In this document: one piece after another, positions 7,875 through 12,757 of the stretch
How positions within the stretch are numbered: position 1 is the stretch's first letter
How the letters are laid out: the number at the start of each line of letters is the position of its first letter
Origin: Chytridium lagenaria
Lineage: Eukaryota > Chytridiomycota > Chytridiomycetes > Chytridiales > Chytridiaceae
Assembly: GCA_025449115.1 (NCBI GenBank)
Contig: JAHLKC010000333.1
Location: forward strand, 1-12,757
DNA length: 12,757 nucleotides
Direction of reading: 5' to 3'
The notes under the pieces: generated by a model
What the model was told of the DNA's origin: nothing
The model's database searches: none
The model's input: the letters and a program-made list of their open reading frames with translations, nothing else
Program-made: the position numbers and the translations under genes

Positions 7875-8225
7875 GCTTTACGACTTAACGGTTCATAGCG
7901 TAACTCGAATAGTAGAGGACGCAGGTTCAATTCCTGCTTTTCCACAAACGTCTATGGTTCGCAGCGAAAAGTCGCAGGTTCAATTCCTGCTTCACCACAA
8001 TTTTCGACTTAGGTGCTCAGAGCGGAACTCGAATAGTAAAAGACGCGGGTTCAATTCCTGCGGTTCCACTAGAACCTACAGTTCGGAGTGTAACTGTAAC
8101 AGTAAATGACGCAGGTTCAATTCCTGCTTTTCCACAAATGTCCAAGTAAAGGACGCAGGTTCAATTCCTGCTTTTCCACCTGCTTTTCCACAAACGCCAA
8201 GTAAAGGACGCAGGTTCAAACCCAG
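7875..8225 (+). repeat. Array of six tRNA T-arm / box-B modules
   Basis: GGTTCAATTCC, a match to the Pol III box B consensus GGTTCGANTCC, occurs at 7924, 7977, 8048, 8114 and 8158. A variant, GGTTCAAACCC, is at 8213. In the first five the motif sits in a 5-bp T-stem (GCAGG/CCTGC or GCGGG/CCTGC) with a 7-nt loop, usually followed by TTTTCCACAA like an acceptor tail. Upstream parts of units 1, 3 and 4 share GGTTC.tAGCG and ACTCGAATAGTA-like stretches. I find no convincing acceptor 5' strand or box A, so these are not intact tRNA genes. Spacing is irregular (53, 71, 66, 44 and 55 bp). They are a decayed tandem tRNA-like or SINE-like array, or a cluster of box-B sites. Confidence 0.75.
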
Positions 8226-8250
8226 CTTCTTCACAAATGTCTATTCAAAT

Positions 8251-8301
8251 TTGTAACACTCGCATGATAATGAAATTTTCAGCATCTGTATGGTGTTACA
8301 A
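8251..8301. repeat. 9-bp inverted repeat
   Basis: TTGTAACAC at 8251-8259 and GTGTTACAA at 8293-8301 are perfectly complementary around a 33-nt spacer. It lies between the box-B array and the recombinase gene. It could be an element end, a binding site or chance. Confidence 0.5.
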
Positions 8302-8439
8302 TGGATGAATAATGAATGTAACTCCCGCTGAGATACTTTTTTGTTATTTCAATTGCATCGTTTCTTGAATATATTCATTATATTAATATTTACCAATAAT
8401 TCCTTTTTTTTTTATGCCGAAGGACACGCACTATTTTCA
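8302..8439 (+). other. 5' flank of the recombinase gene with a short uORF
   Basis: AT-rich, presumably containing the promoter or 5' UTR, with no clear TATA motif that I would call. A nine-codon frame, ATG at 8414 (MPKDTHYFQ, stop 8441-8443), overlaps the proposed start ATG at 8440 by ATGA. It may be a uORF, or the true N-terminus if one base is missing between the frames. Confidence 0.35.
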
Positions 8440-9048
8440 ATGATGGTTGATGGCGGTAGAGGAAAGCATTCAGCGCCTTTACCCGTCACCCTTCAGCCAT
8501 ATCCTGTCTCTTGTCCTCCCGAGAACTTTCCTTCAATCACTCCTCTACCATTGCCTGTCCCTCCTTCCTCCTTCCCCTCAGTCATTACCCTGTCGGCCTT
8601 CTCTGCTGTCCAGCCCACCATCTCTACCTTCCCAACGGGTCCTCGTTTTCTTGCTCCAAGAGTCCAACTTTCAACTGTGCCTGACATGACTCCCAGCTCC
8701 GTCTCCACTGGCCCACCAGCCCTTCAAGCAAATGATACTTCTCAAACTCCCTCCCGACGGAGACAGGGCCGGCCAAAGAAGGAAGTATCTGCCTTCCCAA
8801 GTACAACATCCAATTCAGCCATCGTCCCACCTGTCTCACTCTCCATTGAAGAACCAGCATGTCCCGCACCTTTCCTCCAAGACGAAAACGCGGTCGGCCA
8901 AAGAAAAACGTCGATCCTAAGTTGCAAGAATTGGTGTTAAACCATCATACCATTCACCCAAGTCCTGCTGGTCTTATTTTCACCAAAAAAGAAGGCGAGG
9001 ATCACTACTGCTGGCGGCCAAGCTACAGATTCGACGATTAAGAGCAAG
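8440..9048 (+). CDS. Exon 1: Pro/Ser-rich N-terminus with two AT-hooks
   Basis: The start ATG at 8440 (MMVDGGRGKHS) is the first in-frame Met after the AT-rich flank. About 100 residues of low-complexity Pro/Ser/Thr sequence follow. The first AT-hook, RRRQGRPKK, is at 8755-8781. The second, RRKRGRPKK, is at 8880-8906 in the next frame, implying a lost base near 8850-8875. The core GRP bound by basic residues is the minor-groove-binding AT-hook signature. After an A6 run at 8985-8990 the frame must change again to reach the GTATGT donor at 9049 without the TAA at 9039. The AT-hooks probably help the protein hold AT-rich DNA. Confidence 0.6.
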
Positions 9049-11941
9049 GTATGTAGGATTGCATTAGAATCAATCTCATCCAAATATCAAGGTGGTGCTT
9101 ACAGCAAAGGCCATGGCCTCGAATCTTCCTGCGGAAAGTGGGGATGGCTTGCTACAGCATCTAGTGAGTGAGGCAAGGCGGTCAAACTCAACATACATCA
9201 AGTCTGGAAAGGACGGTGGCAATTATCAGAAAGCCATGACGACATTTTTCACTTGGCTGCAAACAGAGTCTGACCTTTCCGAGCGTCGGCAAGTTTACGA
9301 GCAACCTCCACATTATGATAAGTCCTCACCAAATGATCTTGTGGATACATGATGTTCAAGTGCCATCCCGATGCTCATCGGATGGGGGCAGCAGGCCCTC
9401 GTGGTCCTGGCACAGCCGATAGTTTTGTCTCTGCTGCAAAATGGTGGTTTACGTAGGTTTCTCTTTCTTCTCTTTGCTTATCTTTGGTTACCATGAGCCT
9501 ATACTTTCCCACCATTTTAAGCTAACTTATTTCCTTTCTTTCATCCTGTCTTTCAGACATAGGGGCTGCGAATCAACTTGGGTCATTGTGGATGGGGTTT
9601 ATCAAGGGAATCCGGCATACGCTGTCATCGTCACTCAAACACTCAAAGCGCTCAAGACTCTTGACAAGAAGTCTGGCCGTCTTATCAAGCACTCACTCTG
9701 CTTTACGTACAAGGACCTAGAGTTATTAACAAGGTTTTTTAAGGAAGACCACGTTATCCATCCAACAATAAAGGTAGCTTCACCAAATCTTCTTTGCTTT
9801 ATTTCCTCAAACTTATCTTTACGCTTAAATGTAGGCATACGTCCTTGCGGCCTGCACGGTTCTTTTCCATTTGCTTCTCCGAATTGACGAGATCTGGAAG
9901 CTGTCAATGTATGACTTGAAGGTAGTAAGGTTTTGCTGTTGCTTACTTTATATTGTTATTTTTTTTTTCGTTTTTTTTTTTTTTTTTGCTTTCCCAGTCT
10001 CACCCTATTTTGTCCGCTTTTTCCAGGCATTTGCAGGAGATGTTCCTCAGCCCAGGACACCAACGTTCTTCATTCGGCCAAAATTTCGGAAGTCAGCACA
10101 GAACGACAACATTGGGCGGCGTTACGATTTGTGTGATAATGTGGATTACCCGCCCTCGCATGCTTTCAAATTTGAGGGCCTGGCTTGATATTCGGACAGA
10201 GTACTATGAAGCTCGAAATATGGTAGCGGACCTCCCTTCCGGATTCATTTTCCCAAGGCTTACATTTTTAAACCTTGCCGCCACCCCAGTTTTTAACGCC
10301 AATGAGAAAATGACTCCGGATTCTTTCATGACAACAGTGAACACGTTACTGGGACTATGCGGTGTTGATCTGGAGCGGGAGAGGCGGACAGGTCATGCTT
10401 TTCGTCGCGGGGGAGCACAGTTCTACTTCCTGGAAAAGCGCCCTCGGTGGTCTTTTGACAAATTGATGGCATGGGGTGCATGGGAAACAAAGGACGTGAT
10501 TATCACTTATCTGATTGGGGCAATGGTGAGTCCTTTTATTTTAAGTTCTCAGTTTTAACCTTTTTAAATTAAAGAAAGAGATCGACGGTGCCTTTTCATC
10601 AAGCGGTGTTGATGATAGGAGAATTCATGGTGTGATGCCTGGTGATGAAGGATGGGTTGCAGGCAGTTCCACATCCTTGCGGGGTTCAGATACAAGTTCC
10701 TTTGAGTCTAGACAAGATGAACTTCGGGAGAAATTGCTGGAAAGGCTGACAGTGCTCGACGAGAAGTTGACGACAATTAATGTACGATTGAATGGATTAG
10801 ATGGAAGATTGGAAGGGGTAGACGGACGGCTCGAGAATATAGACAGACGGTTGGAGTCAATGGTGTACTCCTTGCTAACTGAGTTTCGGAGCCTCTCCTC
10901 ACCATCCCCTTTTCCTCAAGCCTTTCCCGCTGTAACTCCTCCCTCCTATCCTCATCAAGTTCCATATGCTCTGTTACCCTCCTATCCTCCTCATCCACCG
11001 CCTACTCTTCCCTCCCATCCTCCTTACATCTCCTCCTATCCTACCTACCTTCCTTACCATCCTGCTTATCTTCCCTCCCATCCCGCTTACCTTCCCTCCC
11101 ATCCTCATCACCTTCCCTCCCATCCTCATCACCTTCCCTCCCATCCCCATCACCTTCCCTCCCATCCTCTTCACCTTCCCTCCCATCCTCTTCACCTTCC
11201 CTCCCATCCTCTTCATGTTCCACCGTCTGTTCCCTTGCATCCTCATTCCCTGCCACCACCAGGTCAGCCTTCACCCACGTCGCCCACCCCACCTGAACCA
11301 GCCTTGGATGATTTGGAAGAACGCGAAGAACATATCCCTTTAGCGCCAATAAATCTACCGAAGTTTGGGACAGGTAAAGGAGAGAATAGGGATCTGTACT
11401 GGCAGGATGGGGAAAATTATTATGTCGCTCTTTATCGGTGCTGGTATTTCGGTGACCCAACGTCAAAGGGCTTAACGTTGCCATGGCGTGAATTGGTATG
11501 CCTTCTAATGTTCCTGTTTATTTGTTTTGATTGTTTGTCCATTAATTAGTTTTTTGTTAGGATCGGATGAGCAAAGGTAAAGCCAACGGAAAGGCAAATG
11601 GAATCGACTCATACTCAATGCGATCTCAACGACGAGGGATTGTTCAAGTCATGGACCAGTGTGGAAGCATTGCAGCGTTCGAGGGTATGATGCTGAATTA
11701 CTTCGAAAGGGCACAGCTGGATAAGAACACGGTGGCTTTAAAGGATTTAAGGTTTACAGAATGTAGGACGCTGGTGGGCTTGATTAAGAAGGATAATGCA
11801 GCGTTCCGCGACAAGAAGAACATTGCGGCGATCATGAAAAGTAGGTCAGAAAGGCCTTTGAAGTTTCCCTTGGCGCCCATCTTTTGTCGGGACGAGTATA
11901 AAGATTACTTTGAAAAGATTAATAAAATTAACTATAATTGA
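8440..11941 (+). CDS. Crypton-like tyrosine recombinase, seven exons
   Basis: Probable transposase of a Crypton-type DNA element, acting in the nucleus by cutting and rejoining DNA through a Tyr nucleophile. Proposed exons are 8440-9048, 9092-9452, 9557-9773, 9835-9921, 10027-10525, 10575-11495 and 11561-11941; all introns are GT-AG and reading phase is kept across each junction. The ~1,000-aa product has, in order, a Pro/Ser-rich N-terminus, two AT-hooks, the SAM-like core-binding and catalytic domains, a coiled coil, a Pro/His repeat linker and a basic C-terminal domain. Four frame anomalies are inferred: about 8850-8875 and 9335-9350 (each one base short), and 8985-8990 (A6 run) and 10150-10186 (each one base extra). 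The gene is therefore either a young pseudogene or carries assembly indels. Element ends and flanking duplications were not located. Confidence 0.7.
9049..9091 (+). other. Intron 1
   Basis: Starts GTATGT and ends ATCAAG, 43 nt, phase 0 if the upstream frame is that ending ...STIKSK. An alternative acceptor, GCTTACAG ending at 9104, is better by consensus but needs the upstream frame that contains a stop at 9039. Confidence 0.45.
9092..9452 (+). CDS. Exon 2: core-binding region of the recombinase
   Basis: Reads SEARRSNSTYIKSGKDGG and KAMTTFFTWLQTESD, then after a frame change at 9335-9350 FKCHPDAHRMGAAGPRGP and GTADSFVSAAKWWFT. The latter resembles the helical core-binding (SAM-like) half of eukaryotic tyrosine recombinases. 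One added base between ACA and TGATG would join the two frames. This domain normally grips the inner face of the recombination site. Confidence 0.6.
9453..9556 (+). other. Intron 2
   Basis: GTAGGT donor and a pyrimidine-rich TCTTTCAG acceptor, 104 nt. It splits a Thr codon (AC|A) in phase 2. CTAAC near the middle is a plausible branch site. Confidence 0.7.
9557..9773 (+). CDS. Exon 3: core-binding domain, second half
   Basis: Encodes HRGCESTWVIVDGVYQGNPA, then VTQTLKALKTLDKKSGRLIK and HSLCFTYKDLELLTRFF. The pattern of paired helices followed by 'K-HSL....DLE.L' is typical of the stretch joining the core-binding and catalytic domains in fungal-type tyrosine recombinases. No frameshift or stop is seen. 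Confidence 0.65.
9774..9834 (+). other. Intron 3
   Basis: GTAGCT donor, acceptor AAATGTAG, 61 nt, phase 0 between ...HPTIK and AYVLAAC.... Confidence 0.7.
9835..9921 (+). CDS. Exon 4: Arg I box of the catalytic domain
   Basis: A 29-codon exon: AYVLAACTVLFHLLLRIDEI then WKLSMYDLK. The motif LLLRIDEIWKL matches the Arg I box of tyrosine recombinases (hydrophobic-R-x-x-E-x-x-x-L). The probable catalytic Arg is at 9880-9882. It was recovered only by joining splice sites; in any single frame it appears as intronic noise. Confidence 0.75.
9922..10026 (+). other. Intron 4
   Basis: GTAGTA donor, a long T tract (9959-9987), acceptor TTTTCCAG, 105 nt, phase 0. Confidence 0.7.
10027..10525 (+). CDS. 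Exon 5: catalytic core with HxxR, Trp and Tyr
   Basis: Begins AFAGDVPQPRTPTFFIRPKF and FRKSAQNDNIGRRYDL, continues after one extra base near 10180 as WLDIRTEYYEARNMV, then SGFIFPRLTF. The catalytic signature TGHAFRRGGAQF has His 10394-10396 and Arg 10403-10405. Trp in GAWE is at 10481-10483, and the Tyr nucleophile in ITYLIG at 10508-10510. The Trp-to-Tyr spacing of nine residues is canonical. Together with Arg I in exon 4 this gives the R...HxxR...W...Y set. Confidence 0.8.
10526..10574 (+). other. Intron 5
   Basis: GTGAGT donor, acceptor AATTAAAG, 49 nt, phase 0 joining ...YLIGAM to KEIDGAFSSSGVDD. An alternative AG at 10549-10550 would lead into a frame that soon stops. Confidence 0.65.
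10575..11495 (+). CDS. Exon 6: coiled coil and Pro/His repeat linker
   Basis: After the catalytic Tyr, a heptad repeat runs over about 10735-10860: units LNGLDGR, LEGVDGR, LENIDRR and LESM place a hydrophobic residue at regular a/d positions, predicting a coiled coil for self-association. A Pro-rich region then contains eight 7-residue units of LPSHP-x-x type (11049-11216). After DDLEEREEHIPLAPINLPKF comes an aromatic stretch YWQDGENYYVALYRCWYFGD and LPWREL at the splice site, the start of the C-terminal domain. The frame is intact throughout. Confidence 0.7.
11049..11216 (+). repeat. 21-bp coding minisatellite (eight units)
   Basis: Units of the form CTTCCCTCCCATCCTNNTCAC start at 11049, 11070, 11091, 11112, 11133, 11154, 11175 and 11196. 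They encode LPSHPHH, LPSHPLH or LPSHPAY. Adjacent units are identical or differ by one or two bases, so the array has expanded recently by slippage or unequal exchange. Being a multiple of three, copy number can change without breaking the frame. Confidence 0.95.
11496..11560 (+). other. Intron 6
   Basis: GTATGC donor, ATTAATTAG then TTTTTTGTTAG acceptor, 65 nt, phase 0 joining ...LPWREL to DRMSKGKANG. ATTAAT could serve as branch sequence. Confidence 0.75.
11561..11941 (+). CDS. Exon 7: basic C-terminal domain
   Basis: Encodes DRMSKGKANGKANGIDSYSM, then RSQRRGIVQVMDQCGSIAAF, LKDLRFTECRTLVGLIKKDN and a tail rich in Lys/Arg ending INKINYN. Together with the aromatic end of exon 6, the layout (W-R-E-L, then a basic loop, then Y-S-x-R-x-x-R-R-x-I) faintly recalls the GCR1_C-type DNA-binding domain found after the recombinase in fungal Cryptons. 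This is a guess from pattern only. Stop TGA at 11939-11941 overlaps the poly(A) signal. Confidence 0.6.
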   Translation, partial: DRMSKGKANGKANGIDSYSMRSQRRGIVQVMDQCGSIAAFEGMMLNYFERAQLDKNTVALKDLRFTECRTLVGLIKKDNAAFRDKKNIAAIMKSRSERPLKFPLAPIFCRDEYKDYFEKINKINYN

Positions 11942-11946
11942 ATAAA
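11941..11946 (+). terminator. Poly(A) signal at the recombinase stop codon
   Basis: AATAAA directly overlaps the TGA stop (TGAATAAAAG) and is followed by a T-rich stretch at 11947-11970. If used, the 3' UTR would be only tens of bases. Confidence 0.5.
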
Positions 11947-12173
11947 AGTTGTTTATTGTTTTTTTTTATATTTCTTATCCGAGGTTTAATCCTCAATACC
12001 AATAACGCTATACTGCATAATATTATATTCACTTCGGCGGTGTACCTATAAGTAGAGTTCGGGTACAAAAAAGGAGTATTGGTGGAGCATCTTTTATTAC
12101 CTTTTTGGGTTGTAACAAGATAGCCGAGGTTTCACAGAACGAAGTAAGGGTTTTACCACGTGATTTTCAAAAT
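11947..12173. other. Noncoding interval
   Basis: No gene found. It includes a small hairpin GAGG-TTTAAT-CCTC at 11981-11994 and a TTGTAACA motif near 12110 that recalls the arms at 8251-8301. The Crypton-like element's right end may lie here, but no boundary is visible. Confidence 0.4.
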
Positions 12174-12245
12174 TGGTCGGAAGGGGAATTGAACCCTCGT
12201 CCGCTCCTTCCTATGTGCGCGCTTTAGCCATTTAACCAAAGTGAA
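12174..12245 (-). pseudogene. Degenerate tRNA-like sequence
   Basis: On the minus strand, a box A-like TGGTTAAATGG (12238-12228) and a box B GGTTCAATTCC (12195-12185) are spaced as in a tRNA gene. The T-stem GAGGG/CCCCT pairs at four of five positions counting one G-T. A 3' end ...CCGACCA is in the right place, giving a 72-nt outline. The D-arm resembles the TGG...TGGTTAA pattern of tRNA-Leu/Ser. However the 5' acceptor strand (TTCACTT) does not pair with TCCGACC, and the anticodon stem is poor, so this is a tRNA relic or SINE head, not a working tRNA. Confidence 0.6.
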
Positions 12246-12263
12246 TTTTCATTTGTTCTCTTA

Positions 12264-12742
12264 TGTGACAGAACGAGCCTAGCTTGGGCGAAAGTTCGTC
12301 AAAGGGGAAATATTGTAAAGATATTTGAAAAGAGAAAATTGGAGTTTTGAGGGATTTTATTGAAGAAGAAGGGAAGTTGTTAAGAAGAGAAATGTTGTTG
12401 AAGAAGTAGAAAATGTTTAAGAAGTGAGTTTGGAGTCAAAGAAAGGGTTAGCCTTTTATAGGCGAAAAACGCGTAAAATAAAGTTGAAATTGAAAGAAGG
12501 TTTAAGAAGGTTTAGAACAAATATAGAAGAAATTCGAAAAATAGAAACATTCCGAATGAAAAGGAAAGTTCGAGTTTTAACTAAGAAAGGTAACGAAAAT
12601 AAAAGAACTTCAAATAAAGTTGGCAAAGTTGGGGCTAAGCGTGGCATCTTGCGGAAAAATGAACGAAGTGGAAAATTTCAATAAAGAAGGTAATACAAGA
12701 ATAATTGAAGTAATACAAGAGATATCGGGAAATTCCGTCACA
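12264..12742 (-). repeat. Third LTR of the same family
   Basis: 479 bp with TGTGAC...GTCACA ends, near-identical to 1864-2342. It carries the same TATAAAAGG (12452-12460, minus) and poly(A) motif. It is followed by the same polypurine tract, so it is the 3' LTR of another minus-strand copy whose body lies beyond the window, not a solo LTR. Short frames inside it (12424-12684) are not genes. Confidence 0.92.
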
Positions 12743-12757
12743 CCCCCCTACAAGAGC
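12743..12757 (-). mobile_element. Start of a second retrotransposon body (partial)
   Basis: CCCCCCTACAAGAGC repeats exactly the sequence at 2343-2357, which is the polypurine tract and 3' noncoding region of the first element. Only 15 bases are visible before the window ends. Confidence 0.8.

Noticed and set aside
8030..8070. tmRNA 3' end
   Set aside because: GACGCGGGTTCAATTCC resembles a tmRNA tail, but there is no partner 5' acceptor, tag frame or bacterial context; the neighbouring modules explain it better.
7875..8225. CRISPR array
   Set aside because: Spacing is irregular, the host is eukaryotic, and the repeated core is a tRNA T-arm hairpin.
8493..8927. Several overlapping small frames on both strands
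   Set aside because: Shadows of the Pro/Ser-rich first exon; none has the AT-hooks or links to the recombinase.
9441..9887. Single-exon 148-codon protein with hydrophobic segment
   Set aside because: The hydrophobic start and the tail are translations of introns 2 and 3; only 9557-9773 is coding.
10974..11484. Gly/Met/Arg- and Glu/Gly-rich minus-strand frames
   Set aside because: They are antisense readings of the 21-bp minisatellite, which is open in several frames because of its composition.
12424..12684. 86-codon basic frame
   Set aside because: Entirely inside the LTR on the non-coding strand; the homologous LTRs do not keep it open.

Overview
The window is eukaryotic nuclear DNA built almost entirely from mobile and repetitive sequence. 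Short GT-AG introns (43-105 nt), AATAAA poly(A) signals, TATA boxes in the LTRs, a Ty3/gypsy (chromovirus-type) retrotransposon and a Crypton-like tyrosine recombinase gene suggest a fungus, perhaps an early-diverging lineage. The taxon is an inference; no host gene is present to fix it.

Layout, left to right. (1) 1-530 is AT-rich noncoding DNA with an imperfect hairpin and a short 33-bp duplication. (2) About 530-1815 is a satellite-like array of four ~332-bp units. (3) 1864-7862 is an LTR retrotransposon on the minus strand: 3' LTR 1864-2342, polypurine tract, integrase with a chromodomain-like tail, RNase H, reverse transcriptase, protease, Gag with a CCHC knuckle, a repeat-rich leader, a primer-binding site, and 5' LTR 7404-7862. 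Gag-Pol is one reading frame of about 1.6 thousand codons broken by six single-base losses; every catalytic motif survives. (4) 7863-8225 is an array of six tRNA T-arm/box-B modules. (5) 8440-11941 is a plus-strand, seven-exon gene for a large (~1,000 aa) protein. Its parts in order are two AT-hooks, a tyrosine recombinase core with Arg...His-x-x-Arg...Trp...Tyr, a heptad coiled coil, a Pro/His-rich 7-residue repeat encoded by a 21-bp minisatellite, and a C-terminal domain I do not recognise. It looks like a Crypton-type DNA transposon and carries a few apparent frameshifts. (6) 12174-12245 is a degenerate tRNA-like sequence on the minus strand. (7) 12264-12757 is a third LTR of the same family, followed by the same polypurine tract, so a second retrotransposon copy in the same orientation begins here and runs off the window.

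How the parts relate. The recombinase gene and the box-B array lie between two copies of the same retroelement family. Two LTR outer edges lie beside tRNA-like sequence: about 18 bp upstream of a tRNA-like 5' end on the right, and about 10-60 bp from the box-B array in the middle. This resembles the Pol III-directed integration known for Ty3. The most distinctive content is the recombinase gene architecture, the box-B array and this positional relationship. Most retroelement frameshifts look like lost bases in short runs, so either recent decay or uncorrected assembly indels could explain them.
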